Below, piece after piece: positions 1 through 8,150 of a stretch of 60,102 nucleotides of DNA; within the stretch, counting starts at the first letter, position 1, and each line of letters opens with the position of its first letter. The notes below the pieces were generated by a model. The model saw only the letters and a list, made by a program, of their open reading frames with translations. It did no database searches and was not told the DNA's origin. Location of the stretch: positions 1 through 60,102 of the forward strand of contig WIAG01000017.1 in the NCBI GenBank assembly GCA_014055495.1, read 5' to 3'. A program made the translations under genes and the position numbers. The DNA is from Nitrospira sp. CR1.2. Lineage in GTDB: Bacteria > Nitrospirota > Nitrospiria > Nitrospirales > Nitrospiraceae.

Positions 1-115
1 TTGGCCGGAAGGCCGCGTCGCGGCTATAGGCGTTTGTCACCATGGGGGGCTAGCGATCCTCCGTGCGCGCATTCTCTCATAATGAACGGCATGGCGAAAG
101 CGCGCAGAAAACAGC

Positions 116-142
116 ACGGGCGAGGCTCCTTGCCTCGCCCGT
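116..142 (-). terminator. Rho-independent terminator of the sigma factor gene
   Basis: A perfect 11-bp inverted repeat (ACGGGCGAGGC at 116-126 with its complement at 132-142) encloses a 5-nt loop. Read on the minus strand it lies just beyond the sigma factor stop codon and is followed by GCTGTTTTCT, a U-rich tract. Stem, position and tract fit an intrinsic terminator. Confidence 0.8.
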
Positions 143-175
143 CCCTCACATCGCCCGTCTCTGCTGCGGGTCGGA

Positions 176-1429
176 TTACTTGAGCGCCGCGAACATTTCT
201 TTCACCATCGGGCTCTTGAGTTTCTTGAGGGCCTTGGCCTCAATTTGCCGAATCCGTTCACGGGTGACCGACAACTGCTGCCCGACTTGCTCCAGCGTAC
301 GTGCCTGATCCTGGCCGATGCCGAATCGCAGCCGGATGACGGTCTGCTCTCTCGGTGTCAGCGTTCCCAGGATCCGGTCCATTTCACGAGTCATTTCCGT
401 GCGGTTCACGTGGGCGTCCGGCGGAACCGCCTGCTGATCCGGCAGTAGCTCGCCGAGTTCCGTGCCCCCATCGCCGACCTGGTGCTCTAGCGCGACCGGC
501 TCCTGAAAGGCCTGAATGGTTTCCTGCAACCGGTCGGGGCGCATCCGCATGGACTGCGCGACCTCTTCCAGACGGGGCTGTCGCCCTAACTGCTGCACCA
601 GTCGTCGTGACGCCCGCAAAATCCGGTTCGACGCTTCCGTCTGGTGTACCGGGATTCTGATCGTCCGTGCCTGGTCGGCCAGGGCGCGAGTAATCCCCTG
701 CCTGATCCACCACGTGGCATAGGTGCTGAACTTGAACCCTTTCCGGTGTTGGTACCGTTCGGCCGCCTTCATCAACCCGATGTTGCCCTCTTGGACGAGG
801 TCGAGCAACGTGAGGCCGCGGCCGGTGTAATGTTTGGCGACATTGACGACCAGGCGTAGATTGCAGCGCACCAACTCATCTTTCGCGGTCTCCAACGTGA
901 TGCGCGAGGCGCGCAATTGCGCCAGGCAGGTCTCCAACTCCTTTCGCACGGCCGCCGGCACCTTGCCCCCGGCAGTACTGTCGAGCTGCAGGTGGGTCAG
1001 CGCCTCGTCAGCCTGGTTCAGCGCGGTCGCCGACAGTCCGCTCAGGCGGCGCACCGTCTGGAGCGTCTGGAGATGCTCGGTGACGTGCTGGGTCCGTTTC
1101 AGGCGACCACAAAGTTTCGCGGCTTGTTGGAGCACCTGGCGAATCTGCCTGGTGCCGAGGTCGAGTTGTTTGGCCAACGCAATCTCTTCCTCCCGCTCCA
1201 AGAGCCCACGCTCGCCGAACGACCGGAAATACAGGGACTCCAGAAGAAACGGGGAGGAGGCCGAACGGGAGGGCCGCTCAGGGACCTGCCCTTCGGGACC
1301 AACCTCGGGCTGGTCATCCTGGGCGATGTTGTCCAACAGGGTGCTGGCTTCCGGGTCATCCGCGTCCGGATCGACGGTCACTGCCACGGAGGGTTCTGTA
1401 TCGTCTTGAATCGCCGATGCATGTTTCAT
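176..1429 (-). CDS. RNA polymerase sigma-70 family factor (RpoD/RpoS-like, group 2)
   Basis: A 417-residue sigma factor that would direct RNA polymerase to promoters. Seen in the sequence: a conserved region 2 block in about residues 190-265 (NLRLVVNVAKHY, DLVQEGNIGLMKA, then STYATWWIRQGI for -10 recognition), a region 3 segment, and a C-terminal region 4 with PREQTVIRLRFGIG and the helix-turn-helix VTRERIRQIEAKAL. The N-terminus is acidic and poorly conserved, and a long insert separates a degenerate region 1.2 (about residues 60-90) from region 2. There is no recognisable region 1.1. I chose ATG at 1429 because a GAGGGG motif lies 8 nt upstream; a GTG at 1438 overlaps that site. A terminator follows. 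It is more likely an alternative group-2 factor than the housekeeping one. Confidence 0.9.
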   Translation of the reverse strand: MKHASAIQDDTEPSVAVTVDPDADDPEASTLLDNIAQDDQPEVGPEGQVPERPSRSASSPFLLESLYFRSFGERGLLEREEEIALAKQLDLGTRQIRQVLQQAAKLCGRLKRTQHVTEHLQTLQTVRRLSGLSATALNQADEALTHLQLDSTAGGKVPAAVRKELETCLAQLRASRITLETAKDELVRCNLRLVVNVAKHYTGRGLTLLDLVQEGNIGLMKAAERYQHRKGFKFSTYATWWIRQGITRALADQARTIRIPVHQTEASNRILRASRRLVQQLGRQPRLEEVAQSMRMRPDRLQETIQAFQEPVALEHQVGDGGTELGELLPDQQAVPPDAHVNRTEMTREMDRILGTLTPREQTVIRLRFGIGQDQARTLEQVGQQLSVTRERIRQIEAKALKKLKSPMVKEMFAALK

Positions 1430-1709
1430 TCTCGTCACCCCTCTTCCCCGAGCCGGGGAGGTTGGTTATAGGACCAGTGAAGGAGCCGACTCGTGTCCTA
1501 GTACGTTAGAGACCAGCGGGGACAAAAAGGATTCGACGGCCCGATCTCTCCGCATCATCTTCCTGCTAGTACGGACGCACCACACCGGTTGGATTGCTGT
1601 CCCTATGGAGATAGGAACCATCGCCTGAGTGTCAACTGGCCGTCGACGGTGCGGACGGTTGCGGCGGTTCGGTTGAAAACCCGTCGGCAGTTCCATAGAA
1701 TGCCCTCCC

Positions 1710-2588
1710 ATGTCACAACTGCAAAACGGAGAGCGTGTCCATCTGGTGGATAAGAAGGGGCGCCAGTATGCCCTGACGTTAAAAGCCGGGGATATCTATC
1801 ACTTCAGCGGCGAGACCATTCCACACGATGAGTTGATTGGGAAGCCGGATGGGTCGATCGTGACCCTCTCGAAGGGCAAGCGATTTCTCGCCTTACGGCC
1901 GACCTTCGGAGAGTATGTCCTCAAAATGCCCCGCGGGGCGCAGGTGCTCTATCCGAAAGATCTGTCGTTGATTCCGATGTGGGCGGACGTCTATCCCGGC
2001 GCGCGGGTCTTCGAGGCCGGCACCGGGTCGGGAGCACTCACGATGGCCTTGCTGCGCGCGGTCGGGCCCACGGGGCTGGTGGTGACCTATGAAGCGAGGG
2101 ACGACTTTGCGCGGACCGCGTTGACGAACATCGAACGATACATGGGGCCGGTGTCCACTTTGATGCCGTTCAGGAAAAATGCCTACGAAGGGATCGACAT
2201 CCTCGAAGACGGGCGTCCATTCGACCGACTGGTGTTGGATTTGCCCGAGCCCTGGCAGGTGGTACCCCATGCGGCCAAGGTGTTGCGCTCCGGCGGCATC
2301 TATTTGAGCTTTGTCCCGACCGTCCCGCAGGTGATGCAGACCGTCGACGCACTGGAACGCACCTCTGTCTTCGGCATGATCGAAACATTCGAGACCCTGT
2401 TGCGCACTTGGTCGATTCAGGGGCGCAGTGTTCGGCCTGACCATCGAATGGTCGCCCATTCGGGCTTTTTGACCGTCGCACGGAAGGTGGAAGAGGGCTG
2501 GTGGTCGCACCCTCAGCGCACGGTGGAATCGGAAGCAGCGGCAGAGTCGGACCAGGACGAGCGCGGAGGGGAGGACGCAACGGCATGA
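1710..2588 (+). CDS. trmI: tRNA (adenine-N1)-methyltransferase, TrmI type
   Basis: A 292-residue class I SAM-dependent methyltransferase of the TrmI/Trm61 family, which forms m1A58 in the T-loop of tRNA. The N-terminal small beta domain (about 1-75, with GETIPHDELIG) is followed by the family block around residues 77-92 containing PRGAQVLYPKDL and by the SAM site VFEAGTGSGALT near residue 98. LDLPEPWQV near residue 180 is the expected catalytic motif. Length is normal. The stop codon overlaps the start of the downstream oxidoreductase in ATGA, so the two are probably translationally coupled. The last 20 residues are acidic and variable. No clear Shine-Dalgarno precedes the ATG. Confidence 0.92.
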   Translation: MSQLQNGERVHLVDKKGRQYALTLKAGDIYHFSGETIPHDELIGKPDGSIVTLSKGKRFLALRPTFGEYVLKMPRGAQVLYPKDLSLIPMWADVYPGARVFEAGTGSGALTMALLRAVGPTGLVVTYEARDDFARTALTNIERYMGPVSTLMPFRKNAYEGIDILEDGRPFDRLVLDLPEPWQVVPHAAKVLRSGGIYLSFVPTVPQVMQTVDALERTSVFGMIETFETLLRTWSIQGRSVRPDHRMVAHSGFLTVARKVEEGWWSHPQRTVESEAAAESDQDERGGEDATA

Positions 2589-3346
2589 ATCGGTTACAGG
2601 GAAAAGTGGCCATCATCACCGGAGGCAATGCGGGTATCGGAGAAGCCATTGCCAAATTGTTTGCGGATGAAGGGGCGCAGGTGGTCGTGACCGGCCGCCG
2701 GAAAGAGGAGCTCGACCGGGTGGTGAAGGGGATCGGGGTCAATGGCGGGCGAGCCCTGGCCGTGGCCGGTTCCGTCACCGATGAGGCCCACGTCAGAGAA
2801 GTGGTCGCGCAGACCATGCGCACATTCGGCAAACTGCATATTGTGGTGAACAATGCCGGGATCGGCGATTTCGGCAAGCGGCTGCACGAGATGGACGATG
2901 CCACGTGGGCGAACGTGTTGGACATTAACCTGACGGGCGTGTTCCGCATGACGCGAGCGGCGCTTCCCGAGCTGATCAAGAGCGGCGGCGGGTCGATCAT
3001 CAACATTTCCACCGTCGCCAGCCTGGTCGGGATTCGCGGATTGTCGGCCTATGCCGCGTCGAAGGGCGGGCTGGATGCATTGACCCGATCCCTGGCCGTC
3101 GACTATGCGCAGGATCACATTCGGTGCAATGTGGTGAACCCCGGGTTGGTCGACACACCGATGGCGGCGCCGTTGATGGCCGATCCGGCCAGCCTGGAGC
3201 CCATCATGGCGCAGTATGCCCTCCGGCGGCCCGGGAAGCCCGAGGAAGTCGCCAAGATGGTGCTGTATCTGGCCTCAGACGAATCGACCTGGGTCACCGG
3301 CGCAACGTTCCCGATCGACGGGGGGATGACGATCTACAAGGGCTAG
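2585..3346 (+). CDS. Short-chain dehydrogenase/reductase (FabG-like)
   Basis: A 253-residue classical SDR oxidoreductase. Seen: the Rossmann cofactor motif TGGNAGIG near residue 13, NNAG near residue 87, a catalytic Ser in INISTVAS and the YAASK catalytic pair near residue 155. The C-terminal GATFPIDGG is typical of classical SDRs. The TGRRKEE context after beta-2 suggests NADP(H), which is inference. The substrate cannot be read from sequence; 3-oxoacyl-ACP reductase and various alcohol dehydrogenases share this pattern. The start ATG overlaps the trmI stop by 4 bp and aroE begins 5 bp after its stop, so it sits inside a trmI-SDR-aroE-aroK transcription unit. Confidence 0.88.
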   Translation: MNRLQGKVAIITGGNAGIGEAIAKLFADEGAQVVVTGRRKEELDRVVKGIGVNGGRALAVAGSVTDEAHVREVVAQTMRTFGKLHIVVNNAGIGDFGKRLHEMDDATWANVLDINLTGVFRMTRAALPELIKSGGGSIINISTVASLVGIRGLSAYAASKGGLDALTRSLAVDYAQDHIRCNVVNPGLVDTPMAAPLMADPASLEPIMAQYALRRPGKPEEVAKMVLYLASDESTWVTGATFPIDGGMTIYKG

Positions 3347-3351
3347 CCCGC

Positions 3352-4257
3352 ATGAGCACGCGAGGGTGGCCCGCGATGGCAGATGAAGTAGGACCGACCG
3401 GCATGGACATTACCACGCAGACCCAATGGTGCGGCATTCTCGGAAACCCGGTGGAGCATTCCCTCTCGCCGGCGATTCACAATGCCGCTTTCCAAAAACT
3501 GGGACTCGATCTCGTGTATCTGGCGTTTCGCGTCGAAGCGCTCGGCGATGCGATCAAAGGCATTCGGGCTTTGGGCAACGCCCGTGGGTTCAGTGTGACG
3601 ATCCCGCATAAGGTGGCCGCCATTCCGTTCCTGGACGAGGTGGAACCGACGGCCAAACACATCGGCGCCATCAATACCATCGTGGTCGAGGACGGGCGGC
3701 TCAAGGGGTACAACACCGACGCATCCGGCGCCCTGCGTGCCTTGAAAGAAGGCGGCGCGTTGCTGGATGGGCATCGGGTGCTGATACTCGGCTCGGGTGG
3801 CGCGGCGCGTGCGATTGCCTTCGCGATCGCCACAGGGAGCAATATTGCCGGCCTCACTATCCTCGGGATTGAGGAGGCGGAGCGGCAGCAGCTGGTGCGG
3901 GATCTGCGGGACAAGACCGGGATCCCGATTGAAGACGGTCCGCTGACGCTGGACATGCTTCGCAACTGGGTTCCGCATGTCCGCACGTTGATTCACTGCA
4001 CGCCGGTCGGCATGTCGCCACAGGTCGGAGAGTCCTGCGTCCCGGCCAATCTGTTCAGGCCGGAATTGACGGTGATGGATATCGTCTACAATCCGCGCGA
4101 GACGAAACTCCTGCACGAGGCCAAGGCGGCAGGGTGCCGAACCATTCCGGGCTTAGAGATGTTCCTCAACCAAGCCGTGATGCAGTTTGAGCTCTGGACA
4201 AAACAGCCGGCCCCGGTCGACACCATGCGGCATGTACTGGAGTTGCGTTTTGCCTGA
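3352..4257 (+). CDS. aroE: Shikimate dehydrogenase
   Basis: Reduces 3-dehydroshikimate to shikimate with NADPH in the aromatic amino acid pathway. Seen: GNPVEHSLSPAIHN (shikimate-binding SLS), SVTIPHK with the catalytic Lys, GAINTIV, NTDASGALRAL with the catalytic Asp, GSGGAARAIAFA for the cofactor, and NQAVMQFELWT at the C-terminus. From ATG 3352 the protein is 301 residues, slightly long for the family. In-frame ATGs at 3376 and 3403 would give more typical lengths, and homology begins around the last of these, so the true start is uncertain. aroK, the next pathway enzyme, follows 66 bp downstream. Confidence 0.93.
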   Translation: MSTRGWPAMADEVGPTGMDITTQTQWCGILGNPVEHSLSPAIHNAAFQKLGLDLVYLAFRVEALGDAIKGIRALGNARGFSVTIPHKVAAIPFLDEVEPTAKHIGAINTIVVEDGRLKGYNTDASGALRALKEGGALLDGHRVLILGSGGAARAIAFAIATGSNIAGLTILGIEEAERQQLVRDLRDKTGIPIEDGPLTLDMLRNWVPHVRTLIHCTPVGMSPQVGESCVPANLFRPELTVMDIVYNPRETKLLHEAKAAGCRTIPGLEMFLNQAVMQFELWTKQPAPVDTMRHVLELRFA

Positions 4258-4323
4258 GAGCGCCACGCAGCAGTCTCACGTCGGATACGCTGCCGCTCCG
4301 TTATCTCAGATGGGCAGCATGAT

Positions 4324-4842
4324 ATGAATCTCGTGTTGATCGGCTATCGCGGGACCGGCAAGAGCACGGTCGGAAAGATTCTCGCCCGCAAACTCGGGCG
4401 CACCGTCGTTTCCACCGATGCCGAGATCGTCAAACGGGCGAACCTCTCGGTCCCCGACATCGTCAAACAATTCGGATGGGACCATTTCCGCGATTTGGAG
4501 TCGGCGGTGTGCCGAGATGTGGCCGCGCAGGATCAGCTGATCATCGATACCGGGGGTGGTGCCATTTTGCGGCCGGAGAACGTGGAGGTCTTGCAAAAGA
4601 CCGGCACGTTGATCTGGCTGACCGCCACGGTCGAGACCATCACACGCCGCATCGGCGGCGATACGCAGCGCCCGTCGCTGACCGGCACGAAATCGTTCAC
4701 CGACGAAATCCGCGAGGTCTTGAACGAACGGACCCCGAAGTATCAGGCCGCCGCCGCCCATGTGGTGTCGACGGACGGAATCTCCTCGGCACAAGTGGCC
4801 GATCGGATTCTCCAGCTGACCTCCGGTCAGGCCGGTCGGTGA
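4324..4842 (+). CDS. aroK: Shikimate kinase
   Basis: A 172-residue kinase that phosphorylates shikimate at the 3-position, the step after AroE. Seen: P-loop GYRGTGKST at residues 7-15, the shikimate-binding D and R in STDAEI and HFRDLE, the GGGA glycine-rich substrate loop near residue 78, and the LID arginine in QRPSLTG near residue 118. Length and motif spacing are normal. It closes the plus-strand aro unit immediately before the tRNA-Arg gene. Confidence 0.94.
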   Translation: MNLVLIGYRGTGKSTVGKILARKLGRTVVSTDAEIVKRANLSVPDIVKQFGWDHFRDLESAVCRDVAAQDQLIIDTGGGAILRPENVEVLQKTGTLIWLTATVETITRRIGGDTQRPSLTGTKSFTDEIREVLNERTPKYQAAAAHVVSTDGISSAQVADRILQLTSGQAGR

Positions 4843-4892
4843 GCTGCCCGCCGCATGTCGGCATGAGGATATTCGAGGGGGCCCTGCCTTTC

Positions 4893-4922
4893 TTGACATC
4901 CCCGCAGCAACGTGGTTCTTAT
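4893..4922 (+). promoter_or_regulatory. Sigma-70-type promoter of tRNA-Arg
   Basis: A perfect TTGACA (4893-4898) is followed after 18 bp by TCTTAT (4917-4922), a 4/6 match to the -10 box, with the tRNA starting 8 bp later. Position and the consensus -35 box support a promoter for the tRNA. Confidence 0.65.
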
Positions 4923-6133
4923 ACCGGCGCGCGCCCGTAGCTCAATTGGATAGAGCATCGGACTTCGGATCCGAGGGTTGGGGGTTCAAGTCCCTCCGGG
5001 CGCACCAGATAATCAACAGGTTGCATCGTTTCTCGCTCTTCCCCCTCCGGTTTGGTCACGGTTTTGGTCACGGTTCCAGCCAGACTCCCTCGATTCACTG
5101 CGTCCCGAAGATGTCCTGGGGCAAGGTGGGCATACCGGAGGGTCGTTTCAATATCGCGGTGTCCGAGAATCTCCTTCACCGACACGAGATCGACCCCTGC
5201 CATGACACGGCGGCTGGCTGCGGTATGCCGGAGTGAGTGCCAGCACGCCCCGGTGATCCCCGCTCGGCGCAAGCCAGGCTCAAACGCACGCCGGAGGAAG
5301 GCCCTGCTGTCCATAGGGTGAGTCACGTCCATTAAACCTGGGAACACCCAAGCTGACCGAAGAAACGAGTCAAATGACCTCAGGATGGTCTTGGCTCCTT
5401 CGCTCAAAGGCACATGCCGGGTTTTGCCTCCCTTCGGCATAGGCAGGGTCAGGACCTCGTTCTCCAGATCGACCTGGTTCCAGCGGAGCGAGAACTGTTC
5501 TCCTCGCCTCAACCCAGTCTCGACGGCAAAGGCCACCAATTTCCAATCGTCCGGGCTCATCACGCCCCTCAACCGGTCCAGTTCTTCACTCGTCAGGAAG
5601 CGCGTCCGGTTTGCTTCCGGGAAGAACTTGAGACTGGACACTGGGTTCTTGGTCAACTTGTCATCTTTGACGGCTAACATGAGCACATGCCGAAGGAAGG
5701 CAAAATGTCGGTTAATCGTGGCATCCGCCCAGAGCCGTTGCGGTTCCTTCGTATTCACCTTCATCTTGGCTCGCATTCTGGCTTGAATCCGTCGAAGATC
5801 ATCGACCGTAATCTGGGTGATTAGGCGGCTTCCAATAAGCAGTGACCAGCGCCGCCCGTAGAGGACTTCGCCAGCTTTGTTTCGGTTCACAGTCCCTTCG
5901 AGGTAGCGGTTGATCCAGGCTCGAAGCGTGATGTCCTTCCTCGGCGCAAACTTCTCTGGGAAAAAGGTTCCTTCTCGAATGTCGGCCTTCAGTCGGCCAT
6001 ACAAGGCTTTGGCCTGAGATTTCGTGTCACAACGAAACCAGCGCTGCCGTCCATGTTCGTAGAGGCGGACCCACCACCCTTCGCGGCCCTTCCGTTGGGT
6101 GATGCCTCTATCCTTTCCCGCTTTTCTTGCCAT
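4919..6133 (-). CDS. int: Tyrosine recombinase / integrase
   Basis: A 404-residue integrase expected to integrate and excise the element at tRNA-Arg. An N-terminal arm-type/AP2-like part (about 1-65) precedes a core-binding SAM-like domain (about 65-170) and the catalytic domain. The catalytic set is visible: R209 in TGLRRGE, K237 in GGKTRH, H299 and R302 in WHSLRH, H325 in LGHRD and nucleophile Y334 in TTLRYAHL. ATG 6133 is preferred because AGGAGG lies just upstream. The frame runs through the tRNA on the opposite strand, so the last ~30 residues (including PEGLEPPTLGSE) are antisense-tRNA translation and the final ones are chromosomal. On excision the tail would change. It overlaps the upstream zinc-finger gene by 26 bp. 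Confidence 0.93.
   Translation of the reverse strand: MARKAGKDRGITQRKGREGWWVRLYEHGRQRWFRCDTKSQAKALYGRLKADIREGTFFPEKFAPRKDITLRAWINRYLEGTVNRNKAGEVLYGRRWSLLIGSRLITQITVDDLRRIQARMRAKMKVNTKEPQRLWADATINRHFAFLRHVLMLAVKDDKLTKNPVSSLKFFPEANRTRFLTSEELDRLRGVMSPDDWKLVAFAVETGLRRGEQFSLRWNQVDLENEVLTLPMPKGGKTRHVPLSEGAKTILRSFDSFLRSAWVFPGLMDVTHPMDSRAFLRRAFEPGLRRAGITGACWHSLRHTAASRRVMAGVDLVSVKEILGHRDIETTLRYAHLAPGHLRDAVNRGSLAGTVTKTVTKPEGEERETMQPVDYLVRPEGLEPPTLGSEVRCSIQLSYGRAPV
4931..5007 (+). tRNA. tRNA-Arg (anticodon TCG)
   Basis: A complete cloverleaf can be drawn: acceptor GCGCCCG at 4931-4937 pairs with CGGGCGC at 4997-5003; the D-arm contains GCTCAATTGGATAGAGC; the anticodon stem TCGGA/TCCGA closes the loop CTTCGGA with anticodon TCG; the T-arm is GGGGTTCAAGTCCCT; discriminator A and an encoded CCA follow. 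Its 3' half (from 4963) is element-derived, because a 47-bp copy of it sits at 11195-11241. The original chromosomal 3' end was therefore displaced and this tRNA restored by integration. Confidence 0.95.
4963..5009 (+). repeat. Left attachment repeat (tRNA side)
   Basis: This 47-bp sequence runs from the anticodon loop (CTTCGGATCCG) through the encoded CCA and the next two bases. It is identical to 11195-11241; bases flanking each copy differ on both sides. It is the core-containing direct repeat generated by site-specific integration. Confidence 0.92.
5054..5076 (+). repeat. Left pair of 11-bp repeats, candidate integrase arm sites
   Basis: GGTCACGGTTT at 5054 and GGTCACGGTTC at 5066 are tandem copies 12 bp apart. 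The same motif occurs in the same orientation at 11030-11075 near the other end. They lie inside integrase codons for TVTKTVTK. Arm-type binding sites are an inference from the paired placement around the attachment core. Confidence 0.5.
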
Positions 6134-6785
6134 GGCCCTCCTCCTTTCGTTGCGCGGTCTTGTGGTCAGTCTTCTGGCTGTCGCGCCACTTTCTGGCCGC
6201 GACGCGGTTTTGACAGCGGGGGTTGCAGTACAGTTGGTCGCGTCGGATCGCGAAAAAGATCGTGGCGCATTCCGGACAGCGTCGAATGTAGTCCCCCGTG
6301 TGGGCCAGGAGGTGGACAAATCGGTATTCAAACTCCTTCGCCTTGCGTTTCGCGCTCACGATGACCGTCCCGGCCTCGTCAGAGCCCTCACCCGGCGACA
6401 CCACGACCAGCGTCATCTGCGGAAACGTGAACTCGGTGTAGCCTTCGTGCCAATAGAGCTCCAAGTGCTCCAGGACGGCAGCCTGAATGTCCAGGGCTTC
6501 TTTGCGACTGGGTATTGTCTGATAGTTCTTCGCGTGAGGCACGCCCTCCACGCTCCAGCCACTCTCCGGGGCCACCATCCCGCCATAGCGCTCTCCCGTC
6601 TCATCGACAAAGGCCGCGACCTCAAACGCTACCAGCGTCCATTCCGTGGGCGTCAAGGCCTCCAGATCGGTCTGTAAAAACCGGAGCACCCACCCCACGG
6701 CGCCATCCGGCATCGTCTGGATCCGCTCCATCGCCTTCCCATACTCCAATTGAAAGTCCTGTTCCGCGTGCCCCTGTGCGCTCAT
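6108..6785 (-). CDS. Zinc-finger protein of the mobile element, CGNR-like
   Basis: A 225-residue protein of unknown role. The C-terminal part (about residues 170-200) has a Cys4 pattern, RRCPECATIFFAIRRDQLYC followed by NPRC and QNRVAARKWR, which resembles the CGNR zinc finger of putative transcriptional regulators. The middle is rich in aromatic and acidic residues with no recognised fold, and the C-terminus is Lys/Arg-rich. ATG 6785 is chosen for its upstream AAGGAG. Its end overlaps the integrase start, so the two are probably one operon and it may control integrase or excision; that role is inference. Confidence 0.75.
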   Translation of the reverse strand: MSAQGHAEQDFQLEYGKAMERIQTMPDGAVGWVLRFLQTDLEALTPTEWTLVAFEVAAFVDETGERYGGMVAPESGWSVEGVPHAKNYQTIPSRKEALDIQAAVLEHLELYWHEGYTEFTFPQMTLVVVSPGEGSDEAGTVIVSAKRKAKEFEYRFVHLLAHTGDYIRRCPECATIFFAIRRDQLYCNPRCQNRVAARKWRDSQKTDHKTAQRKEEGHGKKSGKG

Positions 6786-6927
6786 GCCTTCGGCTCCTTT
6801 TTCACGTGGACCCCTCCCTAATTTCTTGATCCCAACACCACCGAAAAATGTGTCGTGCGAAAGGGCCGTTTCCACCGGAATGTGTTTGGCAAGTGTACCT
6901 CCGGCTTGCTAATGGGTGTCAAGAAGA

Positions 6928-6955
6928 ATCACGGCTCAACAATATCAGCCGTGAT
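6928..6955. promoter_or_regulatory. Palindrome in the divergent control region of the element
   Basis: ATCACGGCT (6928-6936) and AGCCGTGAT (6947-6955) are perfect 9-bp inverted repeats 10 bp apart, located between the minus-strand zinc-finger gene and the plus-strand HTH gene. CATTTTTG follows on the plus strand, so it could be an operator or an attenuator-like terminator. Confidence 0.5.
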
Positions 6956-6988
6956 CATTTTTGAACCATTCTTTCAAGGAGGTGTCCG

Positions 6989-7195
6989 ATGGTCAGTACA
7001 AAATTGATCACCATTCGAGAAGCGGCCAACCGGTTAGGGCTGAAGGAAAGCACGATCAGGAAATACATCCTGAAACGGCAGATTGCCTATGTGAAGCCAT
7101 CCGTGCGCGCCGTGCGGATTCCCATTGAGGAATTGGAGCGGATTCTGTCTGCCGGCCTTCGTCCTGCGATCCCTCAAGCGGAAGGTGCCCGATGA
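6989..7195 (+). CDS. Excisionase-like helix-turn-helix protein
   Basis: A 68-residue DNA-binding protein. TIREAANRLGLKESTIRKYI followed by a basic strand-like segment and IPIEELERIL matches the MerR-like/excisionase winged helix (helix-turn-helix_17 type) used by excision factors and copy-number regulators. A strong AAGGAGGTG precedes the ATG. Its stop overlaps the start of the Rep-like gene in ATGA, so the two are coupled. It may serve as Xis for the integrase, as repressor of the rightward operon, or both; sequence alone does not decide. Confidence 0.8.
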   Translation: MVSTKLITIREAANRLGLKESTIRKYILKRQIAYVKPSVRAVRIPIEELERILSAGLRPAIPQAEGAR

Positions 7196-7905
7196 GCCGC
7201 TGGAAGGAGTTCCGGCGGGAGCCCGTCGGCGGGGAATGGACCAGGAAGCAGAAGCGGGGCTATCACCGGGTGCGATCCCTGCTCTGGTTCTGGGAATGCC
7301 ATCAGTTCCAAGTCCTTTGGGTGACGCTCTCCACGGCAGAAGGCGGGGATGCGGAGAAGCTTACTTACCACCATAAGCAACTGCGTCAACGGATCGAACG
7401 CCAGCTGGGGTTTCAGGGGTTGGAGTACTACCAGGTCCGGACAGAAGAAGGGCATGGCGTCCTCCATATCTTCTGGGCCTGGCGGGGGCTGGATGGGGAA
7501 CGGGCTCGCCGGTTCTGGATCTCCCAGGAATGGCTCTCGTCGCAATGGCAGGCCCTCCATGGGGCTCCGGTGGTCTGGATCAAGGCCTATCAGCCCAGTC
7601 ATCGTTCCCGGAACCGTCTGAGCCGGTATGTCATCAGTCAATACGTCCAGGATCAATGCGGGTACGTGAACATGTGCTGGTCCTGGAAACGGTCTCTTGG
7701 GTTCCCCATCAGCCGACTTTGGGAAGAGATGCGGCATCAATGGTCCACCAGGAATGCCTATCGTAGGATTAGGGGCGAAATTGAAATCCCGCGCATTGTC
7801 TTTCTGAAGACCTGGGAGGATCTGCTCTCGGGGCATCCCATTTGGTTTAGCGGCACCATTCTGCAGCTGGTGTTGGGGAAGGGACTCGTCTATCAGGAGG
7901 TGTGA
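7192..7905 (+). CDS. Putative divergent HUH-type replication initiator
   Basis: A 237-residue protein not confidently recognised. Three segments recall rolling-circle Rep proteins in correct order: a hydrophobic strand VLWVTLST (41-48, motif I-like), a His-containing strand GHGVLHIFWAW (87-97, motif II-like), and RYVISQYVQDQ (145-155) resembling the Tyr-bearing helix of motif III, followed by a WSWKRSLGFP stretch common after that helix. The second metal-binding His of a canonical HUH is replaced by Phe, so activity or even the assignment is doubtful. The position supports it: coupled to an HTH gene and followed by hairpin-rich DNA. An unrelated DNA-binding function is possible. Confidence 0.45.
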   Translation: MSRWKEFRREPVGGEWTRKQKRGYHRVRSLLWFWECHQFQVLWVTLSTAEGGDAEKLTYHHKQLRQRIERQLGFQGLEYYQVRTEEGHGVLHIFWAWRGLDGERARRFWISQEWLSSQWQALHGAPVVWIKAYQPSHRSRNRLSRYVISQYVQDQCGYVNMCWSWKRSLGFPISRLWEEMRHQWSTRNAYRRIRGEIEIPRIVFLKTWEDLLSGHPIWFSGTILQLVLGKGLVYQEV

Positions 7906-7907
7906 GG

Positions 7908-8150
7908 ATGATCTGGCATCGATGCGATCTGAAGCTGTCGAGTCTATTGGGGCCGACCTGCTGCGGACGGGAAGCGACCACCTATGATCGTGCGCGCAAA
8001 GCTTGGCTCTGTCCTGAGCATACGAAGGAACGGCTCTGTGAGTTCTGCCAATTCGAACGGGCGTGGGTACGGTTCTGTTATGCGGAGCATGATGTCACAT
8101 GCGAAATCTGGCTCTGTGTGGAGTGTGCGGGGCTCACGGGGCGACGGTGA
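7908..8150 (+). CDS. Small cysteine-rich protein of the mobile element
   Basis: An 80-residue protein with about nine Cys residues in CxxC-type pairs (TCCGRE, LCPEH, LCEFC, FCYAEH, TCEIWLCVEC), suggesting two structural zinc sites. I recognise no family. ATG 7908 has AGGAGG 7 nt upstream; a GTG at 7902 overlaps the preceding stop but sits too close to that site. It ends the tightly packed HTH-Rep-Cys operon, so a role in replication control is plausible but unproven. Confidence 0.7.
   Translation: MIWHRCDLKLSSLLGPTCCGREATTYDRARKAWLCPEHTKERLCEFCQFERAWVRFCYAEHDVTCEIWLCVECAGLTGRR

Noticed and set aside
1-115. Plus-strand frame at the window start
   Set aside because: It runs through the sigma factor terminator and shows no protein-like pattern; nothing recognisable is seen here.
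1529-1539. GGATTCGACGG resembling the tmRNA 5' region
   Set aside because: No tmRNA 3' half (T-arm and CCA end) or tag-like frame lies within the next several hundred bases, which are occupied by trmI.
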